NCBI GenBank assembly: GCA_039812125.1
Contig: JBDHZV010000045.1
Span: 1-17,948, forward strand
From: Prado023 sp039812125
Lineage (GTDB): Bacteria; Actinomycetota; Actinomycetes; S36-B12; CAIYMF01
Length of the DNA: 17,948 nucleotides
Direction: 5' to 3'
The position numbers and the translations under genes are program-made. Positions 7,864 through 15,124 of the stretch are shown here, piece by piece (within the stretch, counting starts at the first letter, position 1; every line of letters begins with the position of its first letter). The notes beneath the pieces are model-generated. The model was not told the DNA's origin. It did no database searches and saw only the letters and a list, made by a program, of their open reading frames with translations.

Positions 7864-9516
7864 TCAGCCGGCGCCCGGGTCGTCCGACTCGTCCTCCGGG
7901 TCCTGCGAGCCGGACGGCGCGGCACCTGCCGGGACCGGCCAGCGCACGTCCGGACCCAGCCGGTAGAGCACCAGGTTGCCGGTCGGGGTGCGCATGAGCT
8001 CCTCCCACCCGGCCGCCGGGAACGGGCCGAACGCCGCCTCCACCGGTCGCAGGGCCCGCCGGCAGTGCCAGCAGGTCCGGTCGTCCGGCGAGTGGATCAC
8101 GACGAGGTCGCCCGGCTGCGGGTACTGCGCGGGGTCGGCCGGGCGCACCCGCAGCAGCCGGCTCAGGGACCGCTCGTCACCGGCGGACCACGCCGGTCCC
8201 CCGAACGGATCGGACTCGTAGGCCTCCAGGAGCCGCTGGGTGCCCCAGTCCGCCCAGATGCTGCCCTGCGGGACGCCCCCGGATCGCGACAGGAAGTCGC
8301 GCATCCGCCCCAGAGCGTCCCCGCCGTTGGCCGCGAACCCCTCGTACTGGGTGGCGAACCGGACGGTCGAGCCGAGCACCCCGACCGCCAGCACCCCTGC
8401 CAGGCCCGCCACGAGCACCCGCCTGCCGCCCCAGGTGCGCCGCAGCAGGATCACCCCGGTCCCGGCCGCAACGAGCATCAGGGGGACCAGGAACGACATC
8501 CAGTACCGCGCCACGTCGAGCCGGACTGAGGGGTGAGCAGGGTTGAGGGCCCCACCCTGGGCCCACAGCAGCACGAGGGTCAGGGTGCCCCAGGCCCACA
8601 GCCGGCCCAGCTCGCGGCGCAGCACCAGGCCCCCGACCAGGCCGACCGCGAGGCAGGCCAGGATCGCCGGGCCGCCGGTGAGCTCGGCGATGGACCGGAC
8701 CATGACGGTGGCGTACCAGCCCCGGTCGTGACCCACGTAGCCAGCGTCCGACGTCACGACCGAGGTCGAGATGTCGGCGCCACCCAGGATCCGCAGCTTG
8801 ATCAGCGGGTCGCCGTAGACGGCCCGGCACAGCCAGAGGTCCAGCGCGAGCCACGCCAGCGCGGGCGGGACGAACCACGCCAGGGTGCGCAGCGGGCGCC
8901 GGATCGTCACGAGGATCCAGCCGATCACCGGCCAGGCGAACACGGCGGTCTCCCGGACCTCGAAGCTCCATCCGGTGGTGAACCCGCACGCCACCAGCAG
9001 CGCCGGGACCCGCCACCCCCACCGGAGGCCGGCCTCGGCACGGTCCAGCGCGGCGTCGGCGGCCATCGTGGCCAGCAGGATCGACACCGCCACCAGCGTG
9101 GTGGCGGTGAGGTCGGTGTAGCCGCGGGTCAGGTTGACGAACACCAGGGGGGTGCCCAGGGCCAGGACAGCCCCGGCGACGCCGGCCGTCCGGGCGACGT
9201 AGCGGGCGCCCAGCAGGTACAGGGTGGCCGCGAGGACCCCCGTGCTCAGCAGCGGGATGGCGTAGTAGGTGGCCTCGGCGTCACCCCAGAGTCGGGCGAA
9301 CGGGATGATCGGCAGCAGGAAGCCCCACCTGGTCAGCCCAGCCGGGCGCCACGTCGGCTCGGGGAACTGCAGCGCCCCCTGGACGTAGTGCCACGGATCG
9401 GTCGGGACCAGGGCGGACCGGTAGTACGTGGCGATCGCCACGGCGACCAGGGCCACGAGCGGCGCTATCAGGACGTCACGTCGACCGAGCACCCGTCCGG
9501 ACGGGTCGGCCCTCAC
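7864..9516 (-). CDS. Polytopic GT-C glycosyltransferase, ArnT/PMT-like
   Basis: A 550-residue membrane protein with roughly ten or more hydrophobic segments. The first extracytoplasmic loop contains TDPW with Asp40, the position of the catalytic acidic residue in GT-C enzymes of the PMT_2/GT39-GT83 type; RGYTDLT with Asp135 follows. Such enzymes move a sugar from a polyprenyl-phosphate donor to an acceptor outside the membrane. The C-terminal 130 residues are soluble and contain CWHC (482-485). The GTG start at 9516 overlaps the GT2 stop codon (TGA 9515-9513) as GTGA, indicating translational coupling. An in-frame reading extends far upstream but translates to low-complexity Arg/Gly/Pro and is opposed by the GT2 gene, so it is rejected. 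Donor and acceptor are unknown; the neighbours suggest envelope or exopolysaccharide assembly. Confidence 0.85.
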   Translation of the reverse strand: MRADPSGRVLGRRDVLIAPLVALVAVAIATYYRSALVPTDPWHYVQGALQFPEPTWRPAGLTRWGFLLPIIPFARLWGDAEATYYAIPLLSTGVLAATLYLLGARYVARTAGVAGAVLALGTPLVFVNLTRGYTDLTATTLVAVSILLATMAADAALDRAEAGLRWGWRVPALLVACGFTTGWSFEVRETAVFAWPVIGWILVTIRRPLRTLAWFVPPALAWLALDLWLCRAVYGDPLIKLRILGGADISTSVVTSDAGYVGHDRGWYATVMVRSIAELTGGPAILACLAVGLVGGLVLRRELGRLWAWGTLTLVLLWAQGGALNPAHPSVRLDVARYWMSFLVPLMLVAAGTGVILLRRTWGGRRVLVAGLAGVLAVGVLGSTVRFATQYEGFAANGGDALGRMRDFLSRSGGVPQGSIWADWGTQRLLEAYESDPFGGPAWSAGDERSLSRLLRVRPADPAQYPQPGDLVVIHSPDDRTCWHCRRALRPVEAAFGPFPAAGWEELMRTPTGNLVLYRLGPDVRWPVPAGAAPSGSQDPEDESDDPGAG

Positions 9517-10529
9517 AGCCGCCCCACCGCCCAGGACCAGTACCGCGCCAGGGCCCGGCTGACCATGCGGGGGACCCCGGGGCCCAGCCCTTCCGGAGGG
9601 TCCAGCGGGCCACGCAGCAGGTGCACCAGCTCGTGGTCCGGCACCCGTCGCGCGGCCTGGACCTCCCGGCGCCGCGCGGCCAGCTCCCGCCGGTGCGCCG
9701 CCAGCCACCGCCAGCCGGCCACCTTGTCGCCCGCCCATCCGTCGCGCACCGCGACCGCCAGGACGCCGAGCTCGACGACGGCAGCCGGCGCGGCCAGCAG
9801 CCGCAGCGTCCGGGTCTCGGGCAGCAGCACCAGGTTCATCAGCCGGTTGCGCTCGAGCAGGTACCCCTTGGCCCGGTTGCGGGCGAACGCGTAGTGGTGT
9901 CGCACCACCGCCGCCGGCTCGAACACCACGCGGTAGCCGGCCTGCCAGGCGCGCATCGACAGGTACACGTCCTCGCAGTAGGCGAAGTACGCCGGGTCGA
10001 ACCCACCGAGCTCGTCCCACACCGACCGGCGGACCGCGAAGGCGACCCCCGTCATGCTGGCCACGTCCACCGGGCGGTCGTGGCGGCTGGCCGGCTCCCC
10101 GTAGCCCCCGACCCACGAGAACATCAGGAAGTGCACCGGGTTGCCCGCGGTGTTCATGGTGTCCGGGGCGTCGGCCAGCCGGATGCTGGCGCAGGCCAGG
10201 GCGACCCCCTCGTCGCGGACCCGCTCGACGAGGGCCCCGACCGCCGGCGCGGCGACGATCGCGTCGGAGTTGACCACGACCAGCACCTCACCGGTGCTCC
10301 GGCGGACGGCCTCGTTGCACCCCCCGGCGAACCCCAGGTTGCGACCGGGTCGCAGCACCCGGACCCCCGTCATCGCCGCCACCTCGGCGATGGGGCCGGG
10401 GTCGGCCTCGTTGTCCACCACGAGCACATCCACCGGCACGTCACTGCGCCGCAGCGCGGTGACGCACGCGACCAGCGTCGGCTCCGGGCCGTGCGCCAGG
10501 ACGATGACCTCCACCCCCACGGTCGCCAC
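9513..10529 (-). CDS. Family 2 glycosyltransferase, rhamnosyltransferase-like
   Basis: A 338-residue cytoplasmic GT-A enzyme. It shows the nucleotide-binding VVDNEADPG (37-45), NLGFAGGCN (64-72), the DXD-equivalent NSD (87-89), and the ED motif YCEDVYLSMRAWQAGYRV (Glu186-Asp187) typical of rhamnosyl- and galactofuranosyltransferase-like GT2 proteins. It should transfer a nucleotide-activated sugar to a lipid-linked or nascent glycan. The C-terminal third is Arg/Leu rich, with one weak hydrophobic stretch near 245-262. The start may be GTG 10529 or the in-frame GTG at 10520. TAGGGT at 10533-10528 could be a -10 that gives a leaderless message at 10520, and no strong Shine-Dalgarno supports 10529. 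The gene is first in a two-gene operon coupled to the GT-C gene and divergent from the DUF4012 gene. Confidence 0.9.
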   Translation of the reverse strand: MATVGVEVIVLAHGPEPTLVACVTALRRSDVPVDVLVVDNEADPGPIAEVAAMTGVRVLRPGRNLGFAGGCNEAVRRSTGEVLVVVNSDAIVAAPAVGALVERVRDEGVALACASIRLADAPDTMNTAGNPVHFLMFSWVGGYGEPASRHDRPVDVASMTGVAFAVRRSVWDELGGFDPAYFAYCEDVYLSMRAWQAGYRVVFEPAAVVRHHYAFARNRAKGYLLERNRLMNLVLLPETRTLRLLAAPAAVVELGVLAVAVRDGWAGDKVAGWRWLAAHRRELAARRREVQAARRVPDHELVHLLRGPLDPPEGLGPGVPRMVSRALARYWSWAVGRL

Positions 10530-10578
10530 CCTAGCCCCGGCTGCTCGCGCGCAGGGTGGGGGCGCTTCGGACCCCTCC

Positions 10579-10584
10579 TATACT
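10579..10584 (+). promoter_or_regulatory. Predicted -10 element for the DUF4012 operon
   Basis: TATACT stands out in GC-rich sequence, 38 bases before the chosen start at 10623. No good -35 is found 16-18 bases upstream (sequence there is GTGGGG-like), so an activator or an atypical -35 may be involved. It lies in the 93-base region between the divergent glycan operons. Confidence 0.5.
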
Positions 10585-10622
10585 GGGGACCCGGCAGGAG
10601 GACGCGGCGACGGAGGATGGCC

Positions 10623-12491
10623 ATGCAGCGCAGCCGCACCGTCGTTGCGCTCGTCGCGCTGGCACCCTTCGCCCTGGCCGCCATCGTGATGCAGCTGGCC
10701 CTGGTGCTGGCGGGCGCCGGTGCCGCGCAGCTCGCCCTGGGGGCCCAGTCCCGGTCGCTGGCCCAGGTGGAGCGGGGCGCGGACCTGCTCGGCCGATCCG
10801 CCGACCTCGTCGACCGGATCGTCCTGGGCCCGGTGTCGGCCCTGCTGGCGACCAACCCGCTGGGCCTGCGGCTGTCCGGGGAGGTCACCCTGCTCGCGCG
10901 CGCCGCCACCGACGTCGCGCAGGCGGGCGCCGGTGCGGCCCGGATGGCTGCGGTGGCAACGGGTGCGGCCAGCGGGAGCCCGCTCGCGGAGGGATCCCAG
11001 GTCGACACCGACCTGCTGGCCACCCTCGTCACGCCGTCCCACCAGCTGGCTGACGGCCTGGCCGGCCTGCGCGACACCCTGGGCTCGACCTCCACGTCCG
11101 GACCGGTCGGCGGCCCGCTGTCCGAGCTGGCGGCTCCGATCCGCGACGAGCTGGACGAGGCTGCGCGGCTGTCCGCCGCGCTGGCGCTGGCCATGCCCGA
11201 CCTGCCCGACGCCCTCGGGGCCACGGGCCCGCGGCGCTACCTGGTCTGCGCGCTCAACGACGCGGAGCTGTTCGCCTCGGGCGGGGCTCCGCTGACCGCC
11301 TTCATGATCGAGGCCGATGACGGCGCCATCAGCGTCCCGATCTCCGGCCAGCTCACGACCGACCTGTCCCCCGGCAACCCGCCGATCAGCTGGGACCACG
11401 CCGGCGGGCCGCCCTGGTACCGCGACGGGCGCCGGTACCCGTTCGTGAACTCCAACTTCCACCCGGACTTCCGCACGGCCACGACCGACATGACCCGGGC
11501 GTGGGCCGCCCTGGGCTACCCGCAGGTCGAAGGTGTGATGACCATCGACGTGGCGGGCCTGGCCAGCATCCTGCGCCAGACCGGCCCGGTGCGGACCGCG
11601 GGGTTCGGGCAGGTGTCCGCGGACACGATCGTCACGAAGGTCCTGGTGGACGCCTACCGGGAGTTCGACACCCCGGAGGGCGTCGAGGCCCGCCACCGGA
11701 ACAATGCCGAGTTGGCGGATGCGCTGGGTGGGCTGATCACCCGACCGGGCAACGCGCCCGAGGTGGTCCGGGGCATCCTCGATGCCATCCCGGGTCGGCA
11801 CATCCAGGCCGGGTTCGACGCCCCCGGCCTGCAGGCCGCTGTCGAGGCGCTGGGCGCCGCCGGCGCGTTGTCGGACTCCCCCGGCGACCTGGTCGCGGAC
11901 TTCTCCCAGGCCGCCCCGAACAAGCTGTCCGTGTTCCAGGACCGCAGCATCCACCAGGACGTCGTCCTGGCCGCCGACGGCGGGGCGCGGGTCACCCGCA
12001 CGACGACCTTCGGCAACGACGTCCCCGAGGACCTCGGCGGCGACCCGACGACCTGGGCTGGGTACACCGCCCTGCGCGCCCGGATGCGCGTGGCCTACCG
12101 CGTCCCGCTGACCGCGACCGACGTCGCCGTGCGGGTCTCCCGGGACCCGGTCGACAGCTCCGGGCTGCCGGGGTCGATGCCCATCCCGTCGGCCACCGGC
12201 CCGTATCCGGACGACCGGGGCGGCCAGGTGCTCTGGCAGGGCCATGAGACCGCCCCACGGGCGACCACGACGGTCGTGCTGACCTACCGGCTGCCCGCGG
12301 GCACGTTCCCGCCGGACAGCTATCGCGCCTCCGCCGACCCGCAGGCCCTGCTGCGACCGGTCGACCTCACGGTGCGCGTGACGCCCGCGGACGGCCACAC
12401 CCTGCCCCAGCCGGAGGGCTGGCACCGAGACGGGTCCGCACTCGTGTGGACCGCAACCCTGGACCGACCGATCGACCTGGTGGTGGACTGA
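10623..12491 (+). CDS. DUF4012 family membrane-anchored protein
   Basis: A 622-residue protein with one N-terminal membrane segment (about residues 7-33) after a short positively charged start; the rest is probably extracytoplasmic. The central block PRRYLVCALNDAELFASGG (203-221) and the following TAFMIEADDGAISVPISG match the conserved core of DUF4012 as I recall it. DUF4012 proteins occur beside glycosyltransferases in actinobacterial exopolysaccharide clusters; their biochemical role is not established to my knowledge. Start choice: GGAGG at 10612-10616 touches the ATG at 10617 but is six bases from the ATG at 10623, so 10623 is preferred. The stop overlaps the next start by one base (TGATG), indicating coupling with the GT4 gene. 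A scaffold, ligase or acceptor-presenting role for the glycan is inference only. Confidence 0.85.
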   Translation: MQRSRTVVALVALAPFALAAIVMQLALVLAGAGAAQLALGAQSRSLAQVERGADLLGRSADLVDRIVLGPVSALLATNPLGLRLSGEVTLLARAATDVAQAGAGAARMAAVATGAASGSPLAEGSQVDTDLLATLVTPSHQLADGLAGLRDTLGSTSTSGPVGGPLSELAAPIRDELDEAARLSAALALAMPDLPDALGATGPRRYLVCALNDAELFASGGAPLTAFMIEADDGAISVPISGQLTTDLSPGNPPISWDHAGGPPWYRDGRRYPFVNSNFHPDFRTATTDMTRAWAALGYPQVEGVMTIDVAGLASILRQTGPVRTAGFGQVSADTIVTKVLVDAYREFDTPEGVEARHRNNAELADALGGLITRPGNAPEVVRGILDAIPGRHIQAGFDAPGLQAAVEALGAAGALSDSPGDLVADFSQAAPNKLSVFQDRSIHQDVVLAADGGARVTRTTTFGNDVPEDLGGDPTTWAGYTALRARMRVAYRVPLTATDVAVRVSRDPVDSSGLPGSMPIPSATGPYPDDRGGQVLWQGHETAPRATTTVVLTYRLPAGTFPPDSYRASADPQALLRPVDLTVRVTPADGHTLPQPEGWHRDGSALVWTATLDRPIDLVVD

Positions 12492-13597
12492 TGCGAATCG
12501 CTCTGTTGGGAACCCGCGGCGTGCCGGCGCAGTACGGCGGCTTCGAGACCGCGGCCGAGGAGATCGGGCGTCGCCTGGTCGAGTCCGGCCACGAGGTGAC
12601 GGTGTACTGCCGCAACCCCGGCCAGACCGAGACCGAGTACCTGGGCATGCGACTGGTGAACCTCCCGGCCCTGCGCCACCGGGCCACCGAGACCCTGAGC
12701 CACACCGCGCTGTCGGTCGCCCACGCGGTGGTGCGCGACCACCCGGACGTGGCGTTCGTGTTCAACGCCGCCAACGCCCCGCTGGTCCCCCCGCTGAAGG
12801 CGGCCCGCATCCCGGTCGCCATCCACGTCGACGGGCTGGAGTGGCAGCGCGCCAAGTGGGGACGCCGGGCTGCGGCGTACTACCGCTGGGCGGAGTCCCG
12901 CAGCGCGAAGTGGGGCGATGCGGTCATCGCCGACGCCGTGGGCATCGCCGACCACATGCGCGCCGCGCACGGCGTCGAGTCGGTGTTCATCCCGTACGGC
13001 GCGCCCATCATCTCGCCGGGGCCCGAGCGCCTGGCCGAGGTGGGGGTCACCCCCCGTGGCTACCACCTCGTCGTGGCCCGGTTCGAGCCGGAGAACCACG
13101 TCCGGGAGATCGTGGAGGGCTACGTCGCCAGCGCCTGCAGCCAGCCGCTCGTGGTCGTCGGGGACGCGCCCTACGCGGCGGCCTACCGGGCCCAGGTCCG
13201 CGCGGCGGCCGGCGACGACCCGCGGGTCCGGTTCCTGGGCAGCGTGTGGGACCCCGAGCTGCTGGACTGCCTCTACGCGCACGCGACCACGTACCTGCAC
13301 GGCCACAGCGTCGGCGGCACGAACCCCTCCCTGCTGCGCGCGATCGGGGCCGGGGCCCCCGTCGTGGCCTGGGACGTGTCGTTCAATCGTGAGGTCGCCC
13401 GGGAGGCCGGCCGGTACGCCGCCGACCCGGCGGGGTTCGCCCGGGCCTGCGAGGAGGCCGAGGCCGACCCGGCGGGGACCGCGGCCCGGGGACTGGCCGG
13501 ACGGGCCGATGTCTCCCAGCGCTACCGCTGGGACGACGTGGCCGCCGGGTACGAGCAGCTCGCCCGGGACCTCGCCCAGCGTCGCAACCGGAGCTGA
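12491..13597 (+). CDS. DUF1972/GT4 glycosyltransferase, rhamnosyltransferase-like
   Basis: A 368-residue cytoplasmic GT-B enzyme. The N-terminus MRIALLGTRGVPAQYGGFET is the DUF1972 signature found in rhamnosyltransferases of capsule and exopolysaccharide clusters. The C-terminal donor-binding half contains VARFEPENH, FLGSVWDPELLDCLY and HGHSVGGTNPSLLRAIGAG (270-288). The second Glu often present in GT4 EX7E motifs is occupied here by Arg283. The enzyme should transfer a sugar from a nucleotide donor (dTDP-rhamnose is a reasonable guess) to a lipid-linked acceptor. ATG 12491 overlaps the preceding stop in TGATG, which fixes the start; the only upstream reading lies within the DUF4012 gene. Two bases separate its stop from the next GTG, so three genes form one tight operon. 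Confidence 0.92.
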   Translation: MRIALLGTRGVPAQYGGFETAAEEIGRRLVESGHEVTVYCRNPGQTETEYLGMRLVNLPALRHRATETLSHTALSVAHAVVRDHPDVAFVFNAANAPLVPPLKAARIPVAIHVDGLEWQRAKWGRRAAAYYRWAESRSAKWGDAVIADAVGIADHMRAAHGVESVFIPYGAPIISPGPERLAEVGVTPRGYHLVVARFEPENHVREIVEGYVASACSQPLVVVGDAPYAAAYRAQVRAAAGDDPRVRFLGSVWDPELLDCLYAHATTYLHGHSVGGTNPSLLRAIGAGAPVVAWDVSFNREVAREAGRYAADPAGFARACEEAEADPAGTAARGLAGRADVSQRYRWDDVAAGYEQLARDLAQRRNRS

Positions 13598-13599
13598 CC

Positions 13600-15027
13600 G
13601 TGGCGGGGGGCCAGCGCCGGCTCGGGGCGGCCGTCATGGCGGTGCTGGTGCTGGTTCCCACCTCGGCGTGCGGCTCGGACGGCCCGTCCGGCGTCGCGGG
13701 GTCGGGAACGGCGGCCTCGGCACCGGCGGACCCGGGCGCGGCGGCCTCGGCACCGGTGTCCTCGGCACCCGCGGGCCCGGGCGCGGCGTCCGACCCCGTC
13801 CCGGACGCCAAGAGCACCGGTCCCAGCAGCAGCGCGGGCGCCGGCACCACGCTCCCGCGCCGCGTTCCCGCCGCCCTGTTCGGGACCCACGTCATCGGGC
13901 TGGCCAAGGGCGGGCGACCGATGCCCAGCCGGGCCGGTGCGGTCCGGCTGTGGGACTCCGGGGTGGCCTGGCGGCTGATCGAGCCGACCAAGGGGTCGGT
14001 GCGCTGGTCGCTGCTGGATGCCGCGGTGGCTCGAGCCGAACGGATGGGCGCGTCGGAGATCATCTGGGTGCATGGCAGCCCGCCGCGATGGGCCGCCAAG
14101 GACCCGACCGCCGCCGGCCTCTACGGACCGGGCACGTCCTCGGTCCCGGACACCGCCGCCTACCTGTCGATCCTGCGCCGGATCGCCACCCGGTACAAGG
14201 GCCGCATCACGGCCTATGAGGCCTGGAACGAGGCGAACATCGGGATCTTCTACCGCGGATCCGGCCGGTCGATGGCCACGCTCACCGCCAGGGCGCGGGC
14301 AGTGCTGCGCAGGGCGGACCCGGATGCGCTGCTGGTGGGCGCCAGCACCACGGTGCGCGCGAGGGGACCGGTGCGATCCTGGTACGACCAGTACGCCCGC
14401 GCCCTGGCTGCCCGGGACTGGCCGGTGGACGCCATGGCCGTGCACCTGTACCCGAAGGCCGACGAGGGACCCGACGTGCGCGCCCAGTACCTGCGCACGA
14501 TGCAGGGCTGGCTGGCGGCACGGGGGTGGACCGGAGCGCTCTGGGACACCGAGATCAACTACGGCGACCGCCGGGACTTCGCCACGCAGCGGGTCGCCGT
14601 CCCGCAGTCGCGCGCCGCCGCCTGGGTGGCGCGGACGTACATCGACAGCCTCGCGCTCGGCGTCGACCGGGTCTTCTGGTACGCGTGGAACGACCACAGC
14701 CTCGGCATCGACCAGGTCAGCGCGGCATCCGGGGCGACGCTGCCGGCCGGCCGCGCCTTCCTGACCGTCCAGCGCTGGCTGGCGGGAGCTCGGTGGCGCG
14801 GGTGCACCGGTGAGCTCGTGGAGCCCACGGGTGACCGCGGCGCGGTGACCACCTGCTCGGTCACGCTGGCATCCGGGGGCCCGGCCGAGCTGGTCTTCAC
14901 CCATCGCGGATCTGCGCGGGTCGAGGTGCCCGAGGGGGCGTCCCGGGCCTGCCGGCTGGACGGGACGTGCCCACGGGTGGGCGATCGGATCACGGTGGGG
15001 ATCTCACCAGTGCTGCTGCGACGCTGA
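13600..15027 (+). CDS. Putative lipoprotein glycosidase, clan GH-A (GH39/GH5-like), copy 1
   Basis: A 475-residue exported protein. The charged start and hydrophobic stretch (8-19) lead to SAC-GS at Cys24, a probable lipid attachment site, although the -3 and -4 residues (Thr, Pro) make the lipobox imperfect. Residues 26-88 are an Ala/Ser/Pro/Gly linker. The TIM-barrel domain (about 88-380) contains RLWDSGVAWR, AWNEAN with the probable acid/base Glu211, and LWDTEINYG with the probable nucleophile Glu318. A C-terminal beta domain carries a cysteine pair (WRGC and TTC). Two catalytic Glu in these settings is the clan GH-A pattern; PslG-type exopolysaccharide endoglycosidases (GH39) are the most useful comparison. 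The GTG follows the GT4 stop after two bases, with GGAG just upstream. The substrate is probably the glycan made by the neighbouring transferases (inference). Confidence 0.82.
   Translation: MAGGQRRLGAAVMAVLVLVPTSACGSDGPSGVAGSGTAASAPADPGAAASAPVSSAPAGPGAASDPVPDAKSTGPSSSAGAGTTLPRRVPAALFGTHVIGLAKGGRPMPSRAGAVRLWDSGVAWRLIEPTKGSVRWSLLDAAVARAERMGASEIIWVHGSPPRWAAKDPTAAGLYGPGTSSVPDTAAYLSILRRIATRYKGRITAYEAWNEANIGIFYRGSGRSMATLTARARAVLRRADPDALLVGASTTVRARGPVRSWYDQYARALAARDWPVDAMAVHLYPKADEGPDVRAQYLRTMQGWLAARGWTGALWDTEINYGDRRDFATQRVAVPQSRAAAWVARTYIDSLALGVDRVFWYAWNDHSLGIDQVSAASGATLPAGRAFLTVQRWLAGARWRGCTGELVEPTGDRGAVTTCSVTLASGGPAELVFTHRGSARVEVPEGASRACRLDGTCPRVGDRITVGISPVLLRR
13711..13787 (+). repeat. Degenerate repeats encoding the Ala/Ser/Pro/Gly linker
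   Basis: GCGGCCTCGGCACCGG occurs at 13711-13726 and again at 13741-13756, a 30-base period. CCCGGGCGCGGC occurs at 13731-13742 and 13776-13787. The repeats lie inside the lipoprotein glycosidase gene and encode the flexible linker (AASAPADPGA, AASAPVSSAP). Such in-frame repeats can change number by slippage and so vary the tether length. Confidence 0.7.
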
Positions 15028-15064
15028 CCCAGCACGCAACGGTCCCCCGGTGGGCGGGTGGGTG

Positions 15065-15094
15065 TTGACGCTCACCCGGGCGGACCGGCAGGGT
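15065..15094 (+). promoter_or_regulatory. Possible promoter of the second glycosidase gene
   Basis: TTGACG at 15065-15070 matches the -35 consensus at five of six bases. With an 18-base spacer it is followed by CAGGGT (15089-15094), a weak -10. It lies in the 97-base gap between the two glycosidase genes, the only sizeable gap in this plus-strand run, so copy 2 may be expressed independently. Confidence 0.4.
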
Positions 15095-15124
15095 TGCCCC
15101 ACGTCAGTTCCGTTGGGGGGTCCG

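Noticed and set aside
9517..10116. 200-codon upstream extension of the GT-C gene
   Set aside because: The extension is low-complexity Arg/Gly/Pro and overlaps GT2 in another phase; the GTGA overlap at 9516 gives a natural start.
10578..12425. Long minus-strand frame opposite the DUF4012 gene
   Set aside because: No domain or membrane pattern, and antisense to a gene with a conserved core.
13522..14904. Minus-strand frame opposite the lipoprotein glycosidase
   Set aside because: Low-complexity antisense shadow of a protein with conserved catalytic motifs.
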